Translations under genes and position numbers: made by a program
NCBI GenBank assembly: GCA_026225395.1
Contig: JAMFSR010000029.1
Span: 62,001-126,000 of the forward strand
DNA: 64,000 bases
From: Granulicella sapmiensis
GTDB lineage: Bacteria; Acidobacteriota; Terriglobia; Terriglobales; Acidobacteriaceae
Reading direction: 5' to 3'
The notes under the pieces: generated by a model
The model's database searches: none
The model's input: only the letters and a program-made list of their open reading frames with translations
Told to the model about the DNA's origin: nothing
Part shown: one piece after another, positions 8,556-16,925 of the stretch
How the letters are laid out: every line of letters begins with the position of its first letter
Numbering within the stretch: position 1 is the first letter of the stretch

Positions 8556-9332
8556 ATGATCGATCTCAAAGGCAAAGTCGCCGTCGTCCTCGGCGTCGCC
8601 AACAAGCGCAGCATCGCCTACTCCATCGCGGAAAAACTCGCAAACGCCGGCGCCACGCTCGTCCTCTGCTACCAGTCCGAGCGCCTGAAGAAGGAGTCCG
8701 AAGAACTCCTCGAATCCCTCGGCCAGACCGGCACCGGTCGCGCCATCCAGATGGACGTCTCCTCCGACGAACAGATCGCCGCCGCCTTCGCCGAGATCGC
8801 CACAGCCTTCCCGGTGATCCACACCCTCGTCCACGCCGTGGCGTTCGCCCCTCCCGCCGCCTTGCATAGCGACTTCATCCTCACCAAGCGCGCTGACTTC
8901 GCTCTCGCGATGGACATCAGCGTCTACTCGTTGATTGCCGTCGCAAACGCCGCCGTTCCCCTCATGACCGAAGGCGGTTCCATCCTCACCCTCACCCACT
9001 TCGGCTCACAGGTCACGTTCCCCAACTACAACGTCATGGGCGTCGCCAAGGCCGGTCTTGAGGCCGCCGTTCGTTACCTGGCAGCCTCGGTAGGCTCGAA
9101 GAACATCCGCGTCAACGCCATCTCGGCAGGCGCCATCAAAACCCTCGCCGCCCGCGGCATCGGCGATCTCCAGGTCATGCTCGACAAGACCAACGAACGC
9201 GCCCCGCTCCACCGCAACGTCGACCAGTCCGAAGTAGGCAACGTCGCTCTCTTCCTCGCCTCGGACCTCGCCAGCGCCATCACCGGCGAAATCACCTTCG
9301 TCGACTGCGGCTTCAACATCACCGGCATCTAG
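8556..9332 (+). CDS. fabI: Enoyl-[acyl-carrier-protein] reductase (FabI type)
   Basis: Catalyses the last reduction of each fatty-acid elongation cycle. The 258-aa short-chain dehydrogenase has the FabI-type nucleotide motif 'GVANKRSIAYSIA', the catalytic Tyr158-x6-Lys165 in 'NYNVMGVAK', and 'AISAGAIKTLAARGI' after it. ATG 8556 is preceded by GAAAGGA. The position equivalent to E. coli Tyr146 is His148 here (THFG), a departure from classical FabI. The essential Tyr/Lys pair is intact. Confidence 0.9.
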   Translation: MIDLKGKVAVVLGVANKRSIAYSIAEKLANAGATLVLCYQSERLKKESEELLESLGQTGTGRAIQMDVSSDEQIAAAFAEIATAFPVIHTLVHAVAFAPPAALHSDFILTKRADFALAMDISVYSLIAVANAAVPLMTEGGSILTLTHFGSQVTFPNYNVMGVAKAGLEAAVRYLAASVGSKNIRVNAISAGAIKTLAARGIGDLQVMLDKTNERAPLHRNVDQSEVGNVALFLASDLASAITGEITFVDCGFNITGI

Positions 9333-9367
9333 CACTTGCTTTTCTTGGACGATTTCTCAAAGAGAAA

Positions 9368-9417
9368 TTGTCATTCCGAGCTCAAGCGAGGAACCTGCTT
9401 TTCTCCCGTTCTCTCCG
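9368..9417 (+). repeat. A-family dispersed repeat
   Basis: A copy of 'TGTCATTCCGAG..AAGCGAGGAACCTGC' followed by 'TTCTCCCGTTCTC', placed between fabI and the DinB gene. The same core-plus-tail arrangement recurs at 53936 and 56876. Confidence 0.75.
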
Positions 9418-9462
9418 AAAGCCAACCCCACGCTTCAAGAGAAAGCCAAAGGACATCGCCCC

Positions 9463-9981
9463 ATGACCACCGCCGAACTCCTCCTCGCCGACTACGACAT
9501 CGAAATCTCCAACACCCGCCGCACCCTCGAGCGCGTCCCCGAAGATCTGCCCGACTACGCCTGCCACGAGAAGTCCATGAAACTCGGTAAGCTCGCCATG
9601 CACTGCGCCACCATGCCGCTCTTCGGCCTCTACATCATGGAAGACGACGGCATGAACCTCGCCGACCCCAACCCCAAGCGCAAACACGCCGATCTCACCT
9701 TCACCACCCGCGAGGCCTGCCTCGCCCGCCTCGACGAATGCGCCCCGCTGTGTCGCGCCGCCATCGCTGCCTCATCGGACGAGCATCTCGCTGCCCTTTG
9801 GCCGTTCTCCTTCGGCGAGCACGTCATCTCCAACGCCAACCGCGTCACCACCTTCCGCCTGATGTGCTTCAATCACCTCATCCACCACACCGCGCAGCTG
9901 GGTGTCTACCTCCGCCTCAACAACATCCCCGTCCCCGCCCTCTACGGCCCCTCCGCCGACGAGCAATGGGCGCCAAAATAA
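9463..9981 (+). CDS. DinB-like family protein
   Basis: The 172-aa four-helix protein has the family hallmarks: an N-terminal 'LLADYDIEISNTRRTL' helix, a central His (AMHCATM), and the C-terminal 'NHLIHHTAQLGVYLRLNNIPVPALYG' segment, whose paired histidines usually complete a metal site. DinB/YfiT-fold proteins include thiol-dependent S-transferases. With bshC in this window a bacillithiol-linked role is possible but only inference. No signal peptide. Confidence 0.75.
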   Translation: MTTAELLLADYDIEISNTRRTLERVPEDLPDYACHEKSMKLGKLAMHCATMPLFGLYIMEDDGMNLADPNPKRKHADLTFTTREACLARLDECAPLCRAAIAASSDEHLAALWPFSFGEHVISNANRVTTFRLMCFNHLIHHTAQLGVYLRLNNIPVPALYGPSADEQWAPK

Positions 9982-9987
9982 CCCGCA

Positions 9988-11310
9988 CTAGAATCGCCAG
10001 CCCACGCCCAACGTGTAAAGGCCTGCCGCACGGTCCTGCACCGGTTGTGTCTCATTCCCAACCGGCGTCGCGACCTTCACGGCAGAGTAGTGGGTCAGCA
10101 CCTCTCCAAAATCCAGGCGCATCACAAAGTGGCTCGCGCGCGGGTATATCTCCACTGCCCCGCCTTCGTCGAGAGCAAAGTTGATATTCCGTACGTACGG
10201 GTTGGTAGACGCGAAGTCTGTATCCAGCGTGTCCGGAGAGGTCACCAGTCCCGGCCGCAGCTTGCCAAACACGCCATAGTAGCGCCGCCGCAGACCCGCT
10301 TTCACTCCCGCGAACACTTCAGTCTTCGATCCTCCATCCTGGAATATCGCATCATCGCCGCCGGGAAACGTAAGGACCGCCGCATCGAAATCCAGCCAGG
10401 ACCGCAAAGAATGAGCCACATCTCCGCCAAACCCATTCGAAGCGACAAGGTATCCCGTAGACAAGTAGTTCTGAGGTTGATTCGCCCATAAGAACAGGAC
10501 CTCGTTGCGGAAAGGCCGATCCTGCTCTTCGCCGAACCTTTCACCAGGCTTCTCCGGTTCGAAAGCCCGCCCAAACGAGCGTTCCAATCCAACACTCACC
10601 GACAGATGCTGCTCGACACCACCAGGGACCACGATGACCCCGCCATTGGGCAGACAGGGAATGTCATACGGTGGAACGCAAGGAATCGGCGCCAGCGTAC
10701 CCTGATACTCATCGCCTTCAACCAGCGTCGTTTGTCTTGCCGCGAAGCTAAGTGCGGTGCGATGCGCCAGACGATAGGTCAGGCCCACAGAGTTTTCCAC
10801 ACTGAAGTGCGTGATGCGCGCGGTTCTTTGATCCGGCACACTCCCCTGTATAACAAACCGCACTGGCTTGTTGAACGATGACAGGCCAGGAGCAACCGTC
10901 GTGAACAGCGAAAGGCGGCCCATCGGCAGGCTCGCCCGCACACCGGCGTGCATTGTCAACTCATTGCCCCCGCTCAGGTCCACCGTAGGTTGATGACCGA
11001 AAAGATAGTCGACCCGGCCTTCAAGGGCGAAATTTCGGGTGAACGCATACCGATAGCCGATCTCGGGTCCGCCGAACACCTGTTGATTGGGAGTGCCCAC
11101 ATAATAAGACCCAGAGAAGTCGTACGTCAGCATGTAGGGAGCTGTGATCAGGTCCGAGGTCGTCTGTCCCACCACCCCGATTTCCACCGTATCCCGGCCT
11201 TGCTCCTGTCCCCAGCCCCCTCTTGCGGTCGCGGACAGTAATAAAACTCCAAAAACGATCACGACACCGCATGGATTCAAACCAGGACCGCGTTGTTGAC
11301 GTTCGCCCAA
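9988..11310 (-). CDS. Predicted outer-membrane beta-barrel protein
   Basis: No specific family recognised. After a hydrophobic signal (GVVIVFGVLLLSATARGGWGQ) the protein is rich in alternating aromatic/polar strands (YRYAFTRNFALEGRVDYLFG, LTYRLAHRTALSFAAR) and ends in a barrel-like 'YTLGVGWRF' with terminal Phe. I prefer a TTG start at 11310 (GAGG 8 nt upstream, sensible signal-peptide length). An ATG at 11361 gives a 17-residue longer N-terminus. Length is about 440 aa. Its 3' end faces the DinB gene, 6 nt apart. Confidence 0.6.
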   Translation of the reverse strand: MGERQQRGPGLNPCGVVIVFGVLLLSATARGGWGQEQGRDTVEIGVVGQTTSDLITAPYMLTYDFSGSYYVGTPNQQVFGGPEIGYRYAFTRNFALEGRVDYLFGHQPTVDLSGGNELTMHAGVRASLPMGRLSLFTTVAPGLSSFNKPVRFVIQGSVPDQRTARITHFSVENSVGLTYRLAHRTALSFAARQTTLVEGDEYQGTLAPIPCVPPYDIPCLPNGGVIVVPGGVEQHLSVSVGLERSFGRAFEPEKPGERFGEEQDRPFRNEVLFLWANQPQNYLSTGYLVASNGFGGDVAHSLRSWLDFDAAVLTFPGGDDAIFQDGGSKTEVFAGVKAGLRRRYYGVFGKLRPGLVTSPDTLDTDFASTNPYVRNINFALDEGGAVEIYPRASHFVMRLDFGEVLTHYSAVKVATPVGNETQPVQDRAAGLYTLGVGWRF

Positions 11311-11382
11311 GATAAAGCCCTCAGAAGATGATCGAACCCACGCACTCTTGACACGCCCCATATAATAAAGCGAGAGAAGTTC

Positions 11383-11416
11383 CAAAGCCCGGCAAACGCG
11401 GGGCTTTCGTTTTTTG
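11383..11416 (+). terminator. Rho-independent terminator-like hairpin
   Basis: AAAGCCC and GGGCTTT form a 7-bp stem around a short loop, followed by CGTTTTTTG on the plus strand. No plus-strand gene ends nearby; the gene to its left is on the minus strand. It may end antisense or read-through transcription. Confidence 0.6.
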
Positions 11417-11527
11417 ACATCTTAACCGTCAGCCGAACCGGCCAAGTCCAGGCCTAAGCCTTTATTCCTGCGGACTTTGCGAGAAAACCGGGGGAGGGGG
11501 TTGGTCGTAGAGTATGCTGCTTTCATC

Positions 11528-12826
11528 ATGAAACTCTTGCTCGCTGCGACCCTCGCCACCGTCGCCCTCACTGCCAACGCCCAGGATCTCGAGCAGCTCG
11601 ATGTCGATTCCACCGTCCTGCACGCCGCGCGCGTGCTCGACGTCGCCGCCGGCAAGGTGATCTCTCCCGGTGAAATCCTCGTCGTCGGCGACCGCATCCG
11701 CGAAGTCGGCACCCAGGTAAACCACCCCACTGGCGCCATCGTCGTCGACCTCGGCGACACCACCCTCATGCCCGGCCTCATCGACGCCCATGTCCATCTC
11801 TTCCTCCACCCCGGCGCCGAAGACCTCCAGACCGTGCAGGAGTCCGTTCCCGAGCGCGTCCTCTCCGCCGCCTCAGCCGCCAAAGCCGACCTCATGGCTG
11901 GCTTCACCGCCGAGCGCGACATGGGCACCGAAGGCGCCGGGTGCGCCGATGTCGCCGTCCGCAACGCCATCGACCGCGGCCAGATCCCCGGCCCCCACAT
12001 GCGCGTCTCCTGCAACGCCATCGACATTCTCGGCGGGCACGAAGACGCCATCGGCTTCAACCCCGCCCAGCACGTCCTCTCGAACGCTGACTACGCCAAC
12101 AACGCCGGCGAACTCGTCCACATCATGCGCGAGCAACATAAGGGGGGCGCCGACTTCACCAAGATCTACGAAACCGGCCCCGACTCGCTGCTAGGCGACG
12201 TCTTCACTACACCCTTCCAGTACACGCAGGCCGAACTGACCGCCGCCGTCACCGAAGCCCACCGCGTCGGCTCCCGCGTCGCCGTCCACTGCACGGGAGA
12301 ACCCGGTGCCTCCTACGCCGTCCACGCCGGCGTCGCCTCCATCGACCACGCCTACCAGCTCTCGCCTGAAACCATGAAGCTGATGCGCGAAAAGCAGATC
12401 TACGCCGTGCCGACCTTCACCATCATGGAGTACTTCGCCAAACACCCTGAGCACCCCGGCGACGCTCCTCACTATCAAGCCGAGCTCGACTACCACGCAG
12501 CCGAGTTCAAGAAGCAGCTTGCCGCCGGCGTTCCCTTCGCGCTTGGCACCGACGTTGGTCCGTTCCCACACGGCACCCAGGCCCGCGAATTCGAACTCAT
12601 GGTGCAGTACGGCATGTCTCCCGCCGACGTCCTTCGCTCCGACCTGATCAACGGCGCCAAGCTGCTTGACTGGGCCGACTCCATCGGCCAGCTCAAACCC
12701 GGCTACCTCGCCGACATCATCGCAGTCCAGGGCGATCCGCTCGCCAACATCAACGCCGTACGGCATACGGTCTTCGTCATGAAAGACGGCGAAATCGTCC
12801 GCCGCAAAGCGCCGCCAAAAAACTAA
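11528..12826 (+). CDS. Secreted amidohydrolase (imidazolonepropionase-like)
   Basis: The 432-aa metal-dependent hydrolase starts with a clean signal peptide (MKLLLAATLATVALTANAQ). Metal-site elements are visible in order: 'DAHVHLF' (HxH), a 'FTKIYETG' lysine, 'VAVHCTGE', 'IDHAYQL' and 'ALGTDVGPF' (Asp). This is the arrangement of the Xaa-Pro dipeptidase/imidazolonepropionase-like subgroup, usually periplasmic peptidases or hydrolases of unknown substrate. The start at 11528 was chosen for the signal peptide; no strong Shine-Dalgarno is present. It overlaps the convergent ABC-F gene by 4 nt. Confidence 0.85.
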   Translation: MKLLLAATLATVALTANAQDLEQLDVDSTVLHAARVLDVAAGKVISPGEILVVGDRIREVGTQVNHPTGAIVVDLGDTTLMPGLIDAHVHLFLHPGAEDLQTVQESVPERVLSAASAAKADLMAGFTAERDMGTEGAGCADVAVRNAIDRGQIPGPHMRVSCNAIDILGGHEDAIGFNPAQHVLSNADYANNAGELVHIMREQHKGGADFTKIYETGPDSLLGDVFTTPFQYTQAELTAAVTEAHRVGSRVAVHCTGEPGASYAVHAGVASIDHAYQLSPETMKLMREKQIYAVPTFTIMEYFAKHPEHPGDAPHYQAELDYHAAEFKKQLAAGVPFALGTDVGPFPHGTQAREFELMVQYGMSPADVLRSDLINGAKLLDWADSIGQLKPGYLADIIAVQGDPLANINAVRHTVFVMKDGEIVRRKAPPKN

Positions 12827-14631
12827 CCGGCCTTCTCAGTTAGCTCCGCCCAACGCTCATACACGGCGTCATGCTCGGCCTGCGCGGCTTCCATCTCAGC
12901 CAGCGCCGCAGTCAACTTCTCCGCGTTGCTGGTCACCGCAGGATCCTCCAACAGATCATGCGCGGCAGCCATGCGCGCATCAGCCGCATCGACCTTCGCT
13001 TCAATCCCGTCATACTCCCGCTGCTCCATGTACGATAGCTTCTTTTTCCCGCCACTGGCGGTTGCCACGGGCTTCTTCTCACCGCCGCGCGTTCCCTGTT
13101 CGGTATTTACGCCGCCGACGGCAACGCCCTTCCACTCTTCCCACTGCGAGTAGTCCGCAAAGATGCGTGTGTTGCCCTTGCCATCGAGACCAAGCACTGT
13201 GTTCGACACGCGATCGAGCATGTAGCGATCATGCGTCACCAGCACCAGAGCTCCCTTGAACTCCAGCAGCGACTCTTCAAGGATTTCCAGCGTAGGAATA
13301 TCCAGATCGTTCGTCGGCTCATCGAGCACAAGCACATCAGCCGGTTGCAGCATCAACCGGGCAATCAATACGCGAGCCCGCTCGCCGCCGCTCAACCTCT
13401 CGACCGGCTGATTTAGTTGATCGCCACTGAACAAGAACTTCGCTGCATAGCTCGCGACATGCACCACACGATCCTGATACACCACGGCATCCGAATCAGG
13501 CGCAAGCGCACGCCGCAGCGTAAGGTTCGCATCCAGCTCGCGCATCTGCGAGAAGTAGACAATCTTCAGCCCGGTCGTGCGCTTCACTGTGCCTGACGTC
13601 GGCTCCAATTCGCCGGTCATCGCGCGCAGAATCGTCGTTTTGCCGCTTCCGTTTGGTCCAACGAGCCCAAGCTTCATGCCGTTGGTCAACCCAAAGTTCA
13701 CGTTACGCACAATCTCGCGTCCGCCCAACACGATCGTGACATCTTCCATCTCGATCAAACGCTTGGTCTGGCGATCAGTCGCCGCAAACTCAATCCCAGC
13801 GCTCGAGGTGCGCGTGCGCGCGTCCACTTCAGCCAGCTTGCCGATCAGCTCATGCGCGTTATCGATGCGCGCCTTCGCTTTGGTTGCGCGTGCCTTCGGG
13901 CCACGACGCAGCCATTCGATCTCGGTCTTCACACGGTTGCGCAGGCCTTCCTGCATCTTCGTCTGCGCTTCCATGTAGAGCTCGCGGCCCTCAAGGAACT
14001 TCGAGTACGTTCCCTTCACACGCAGCATGCCCTCGGCATAGACGCGGCTCAGCTCGACGACTTCGTTCGCCACGTTCTCAATAAAGTAGCGATCGTGCGT
14101 GACGACCACGCAGGCAAACGGCGCCGTGCGCAGCATGCCTTCGAGCCACTCAATGCCCTCAAGGTCAAGGTGGTTCGTTGGCTCGTCGAGCAGCATCACA
14201 TCGGGCTTCATCACGGCAGCCTCGGCAATCGCGAGACGCTTCTTCCATCCGCCGCTCAGGCTCGCGGCCTCGGCATGGACGTCCTCAAAGCCAGTCCGTC
14301 CTAACGTCTCGCGCAACCGCTGCTCGCGCTCGCCTTCCGGCACGTTCCCGTTCTCCAACGCCTCTTCCAGCACGCCGCGGATCGTCGCGCCTTTCGGAAA
14401 CTCCGAAACCTGTTTCACGTACGCCACGCGCGCGCGTTTGCGCACGGAAAGGTCGCCCGTATCCGGCTCAACCTCGCCCGACAGCACAGCCATCAGCGTC
14501 GACTTGCCGGCGCCGTTAGGCCCGATCAGCCCGATGCGGTCGCCATCGGAAACGGTAAACGAAAGATTTTCAAAAAGGGGCGTTGCGCCAAAGCGCTTGC
14601 TCACGCCCTGAGCATTCAATATCGGAGGCAT
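12823..14631 (-). CDS. ABC-F family ATP-binding protein (Uup-like)
   Basis: A soluble protein with two ATPase domains and no membrane segments, 602 aa. Domain 1 has Walker A 'GPNGAGKST', signature 'LSGGW' and Walker B 'VMLLDEPTNHLD'. Domain 2 has 'GPNGSGKTT', 'LSGGERARV' and 'VLVLDEPTNDLD'. A charged linker joins them, and a C-terminal coiled coil covers about 530-600. ABC-F proteins act on the ribosome in translation; Uup-type members with this C-terminal domain also bind DNA. The ATG at 14631 has GGGATGCC context with a weak ribosome-binding site. Confidence 0.92.
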   Translation of the reverse strand: MPPILNAQGVSKRFGATPLFENLSFTVSDGDRIGLIGPNGAGKSTLMAVLSGEVEPDTGDLSVRKRARVAYVKQVSEFPKGATIRGVLEEALENGNVPEGEREQRLRETLGRTGFEDVHAEAASLSGGWKKRLAIAEAAVMKPDVMLLDEPTNHLDLEGIEWLEGMLRTAPFACVVVTHDRYFIENVANEVVELSRVYAEGMLRVKGTYSKFLEGRELYMEAQTKMQEGLRNRVKTEIEWLRRGPKARATKAKARIDNAHELIGKLAEVDARTRTSSAGIEFAATDRQTKRLIEMEDVTIVLGGREIVRNVNFGLTNGMKLGLVGPNGSGKTTILRAMTGELEPTSGTVKRTTGLKIVYFSQMRELDANLTLRRALAPDSDAVVYQDRVVHVASYAAKFLFSGDQLNQPVERLSGGERARVLIARLMLQPADVLVLDEPTNDLDIPTLEILEESLLEFKGALVLVTHDRYMLDRVSNTVLGLDGKGNTRIFADYSQWEEWKGVAVGGVNTEQGTRGGEKKPVATASGGKKKLSYMEQREYDGIEAKVDAADARMAAAHDLLEDPAVTSNAEKLTAALAEMEAAQAEHDAVYERWAELTEKAG

Positions 14632-14836
14632 CCCTTACAGTCTATCAACCGCCCTCAACCTCAGTGTTTCGCAACCAATTCCGCATGTCAGCCGCATTAC
14701 AACCGCCTCAATTTTCAGCACGGCTCTGCCCACTAGTCGCTATTGATTTCAGCGACTTAGGTACTCTCGACGCCGTCACAACCAGGGGCTACGCTTCCGT
14801 CAGTTGTCGCCCCACTATCTGAGAATCGAGGCCTTT

Positions 14837-15817
14837 GTGAAACGTACAACGTTCTGTCTCGCCATCCTTTCCGCCGCCACGCTTTTTGCCGGTGTCGCCC
14901 AATCGCAGACCCTCAGCACGTTTCCCGAGTCAGATAACACCATCACGCCTGTCTACAACTTCATCAACACGGCCACCAAGACCCTCGACATGACGATGTA
15001 CGAGTTCGTCGATACCACCGCTCAGGCAGACCTCATCGCACTCGCCAAGAAGGGCGTTACCGTTCGCGTCATCCTCGACCAGAACAGCGAGATGAGCAGC
15101 AACGAGGCCGCCTTTAACGCACTCACCGCAGGCGGCGTCTCCTGCCACTGGGCCAACACAAAGTACGCGGTAACCCACCAGAAGACCATCACCGTCGACA
15201 GCACCACCTCGATGATCCTCACCCTCAACCTCACCAGCAAGTACTACTCCGACACGCGCGACTTCGCCATCACCGACACCAACGCAGCGGATGTCGCCGA
15301 AATCGAGGCCGTTTTCAACGCCGACTTCGTCAACGCCACCGTCACGCCCACCAAGGCCACGTCGCTCATCTGGAGCCCGAACCTCTCCGCAGCAGCGCTT
15401 GAGGCATTCATCAACTCCGCGACGCACACCCTGCTGGTGGAAAACGAAGAGATGAGCAACTCCACGATCGTCACCGACCTCGCCAACCGTGCCAAGGCCG
15501 GCGTCGCCGTCACGGTCATCATGACCAATGACGACAACGACTACGAGAGCGAGTTCGAAACCCTCACCAAAGCCGGCGTCAAGGTCTACACCTACAAGGA
15601 CAGCGGCACGATCCTCTACATTCACGCCAAGGTGATGCTCCTCGACTACGGCTACTCCGATGCGAACGTGTACATCGGTTCCATCAACTTCTCCACCGCG
15701 TCCATGACCGAAAATCGCGAGCTCGGCCAGACGACGCAAAACGCCACCGTGATGCTCAGCGCCTACAACACGCTCGTCTCCGATTACCAGGGTGGCACAC
15801 TCTGGACCAAGACCTAG
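14837..15817 (+). CDS. Secreted phospholipase D-like protein
   Basis: The 326-aa protein starts at GTG 14837, with GAGG 5 nt upstream and an immediate signal peptide (MKRTTFCLAILSAATLFAG). The PLD-like domain holds two HxKxxxxD motifs (HQKTITVD, IHAKVMLLD), each followed by a conserved 'LNL' or 'SINFS' segment. It is paralogous to the C-terminal domain of the 5761-7509 protein, sharing for example 'TLDMTMYE', 'THQKTIT' and 'STASMTENRELG', but lacks the Ig-like repeats and lipobox. Likely an exported phosphodiesterase or nuclease; substrate unknown. Confidence 0.85.
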   Translation: MKRTTFCLAILSAATLFAGVAQSQTLSTFPESDNTITPVYNFINTATKTLDMTMYEFVDTTAQADLIALAKKGVTVRVILDQNSEMSSNEAAFNALTAGGVSCHWANTKYAVTHQKTITVDSTTSMILTLNLTSKYYSDTRDFAITDTNAADVAEIEAVFNADFVNATVTPTKATSLIWSPNLSAAALEAFINSATHTLLVENEEMSNSTIVTDLANRAKAGVAVTVIMTNDDNDYESEFETLTKAGVKVYTYKDSGTILYIHAKVMLLDYGYSDANVYIGSINFSTASMTENRELGQTTQNATVMLSAYNTLVSDYQGGTLWTKT

Positions 15818-15836
15818 GTCGAATCGAATCCGCAAA

Positions 15837-15871
15837 GCAAAAGCCGCTCCCTCAACAGGAGCGGCTTTTGC
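15837..15871. terminator. Bidirectional intrinsic terminator
   Basis: A perfect 14-bp stem (GCAAAAGCCGCTCC / GGAGCGGCTTTTGC) with a 7-nt loop lies between the convergent PLD gene and the zinc-ribbon gene. The A/T-rich stem base supplies a U-run in both directions. Confidence 0.9.
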
Positions 15872-15884
15872 TTGCAACGATTCT

Positions 15885-16193
15885 TTATTCCAGGTCGAAG
15901 TCCCGCAGCGGCTTGCCCGTCAGCGGCGACTCCTTGGCCTTCTTCACGGCTTCCGCAAAACGCTTCGACATCAGGTCGTCGCGATTCTTCTCCGCCTGCA
16001 CGGACTGAGCAAAGATCGACTCCCGCCGCGCGTCGGACTCTTTAAGAGCCTTCGCGGCCTGCCCAAAGTCCTCAAACGTCTTCTTGCGCGGCGCCGCCGT
16101 GTGCGAGATCACCGACCGCGTCACCGGATCCACCTTCAACATCCCGCCACAATCCGGACACATCACTTCAAACGGCTGATCGCTCAATCCCAT
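15885..16193 (-). CDS. Small protein with single CxxC motif, hypothetical
   Basis: The 102-aa protein begins 'MGLSDQPFEVMCPDCGGMLKVDPVTRSVISH', resembling half of a zinc ribbon (CPDC), then continues as a charged, probably helical or coiled-coil region rich in Lys, Glu and Ala. ATG 16193 was chosen because the longer open frame runs into the adjacent membrane-protein gene and loses protein character. A second metal-ligand pair is not visible, so metal binding would need dimerisation or may be absent. Confidence 0.6.
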   Translation of the reverse strand: MGLSDQPFEVMCPDCGGMLKVDPVTRSVISHTAAPRKKTFEDFGQAAKALKESDARRESIFAQSVQAEKNRDDLMSKRFAEAVKKAKESPLTGKPLRDFDLE

Positions 16194-16207
16194 AGCAAAA
16201 TTCCTCA

Positions 16208-16441
16208 CTAGCGATTGTAAGACGCTCGGCCGTACCGTGGGCGGTCCTGTAGCGCCCAAACCAGCGCGATCACCCATCCGATCACCGTCCATCCGAAGAA
16301 GAAGTTGATCAGAAAAATCCACCAGAAGTTCTCCACATGGCGGCTTCCGGCGACGAAGATCGGCAGAAAGTGGATGACGAACGCCGTGGTACAGATCAGG
16401 ATGATCAGCAGGATCGGAAGTCCAAACAGGAAAGTCAGCAT
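16208..16441 (-). CDS. Superinfection immunity family membrane protein
   Basis: A 77-aa protein with two hydrophobic helices (about 5-30 and 42-62). It has the 'HFLPIFVAGSRHVENFWWIFLINFFFGWTVIGWVIALVWA' type pattern of the Imm_superinfect family, named after phage T4 Imm, which blocks injection of phage DNA. Chromosomal homologues are widespread and mostly uncharacterised. The next gene starts 14 nt downstream on the same strand, suggesting a two-gene unit. A phage-defence role cannot be concluded from this alone. Confidence 0.75.
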   Translation of the reverse strand: MLTFLFGLPILLIILICTTAFVIHFLPIFVAGSRHVENFWWIFLINFFFGWTVIGWVIALVWALQDRPRYGRASYNR

Positions 16442-16505
16442 GGCTGAAAGTATCGCTCACAACTTGCTTGCAGCCAACAAAATCTGAGATACACTTGCGG
16501 ACACC

Positions 16506-16925
16506 ATGAAAAAGCCTACTGGCATCACTATCTCGACCCTGCTGATGTGCCTGTTCCTGATCATCGGCGTTGTTACAACCTTCACTCGCACTGTGCCGGT
16601 TCCGGCCACCGGAGGGCCAGTCTCAGCGTCCGGCCTTGCGGGCATCGTCCACATCTTCGCTGCGGTTTTCGCGATCTTTGCTGCCGTCTGCGTGTACTTC
16701 TACTGGACCGGCAAGGACTGGGCTCGCTGGCTCGTCATGATCGACTGCGTTCTGAACTTCTTGAGCCTGACCCATCTGATGAAGACTTGGAACTTCTCGC
16801 ATCTGAGCGCCCTGGTCTCTATCGGCCAGGTGATTCTTTCGATCTTCCTGCTCTGGTACCTGAACACCGCGCCTATCCGCGCGTGGTTCACAGGCCCGCA
16901 AGAGTCGCCCGTTACAGCGATATAA
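16506..16925 (+). CDS. Four-helix integral membrane protein, hypothetical
   Basis: The 139-aa protein has about four transmembrane segments (residues 8-28, 43-66, 74-95 and 105-125), a 'YFYWTGKDWARWLVMIDCVL' middle and a short polar tail. No enzymatic motifs or named family recognised. It is divergent from the superinfection-immunity-like gene (64 bp between starts) and its last 14 nt overlap the convergent bshC. Confidence 0.6.
   Translation: MKKPTGITISTLLMCLFLIIGVVTTFTRTVPVPATGGPVSASGLAGIVHIFAAVFAIFAAVCVYFYWTGKDWARWLVMIDCVLNFLSLTHLMKTWNFSHLSALVSIGQVILSIFLLWYLNTAPIRAWFTGPQESPVTAI

Noticed and set aside
11348..11366. TTGACA and TATAAT side by side on the plus strand as a consensus promoter
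   Set aside because: The spacer is only 7 bp, far too short for a sigma-70 promoter, and TTGACA lies inside the minus-strand gene region.
16208..16441. Superinfection-immunity-like gene as evidence for a prophage
   Set aside because: No integrase, capsid or lysis genes are near, and chromosomal homologues of this small membrane family are common.
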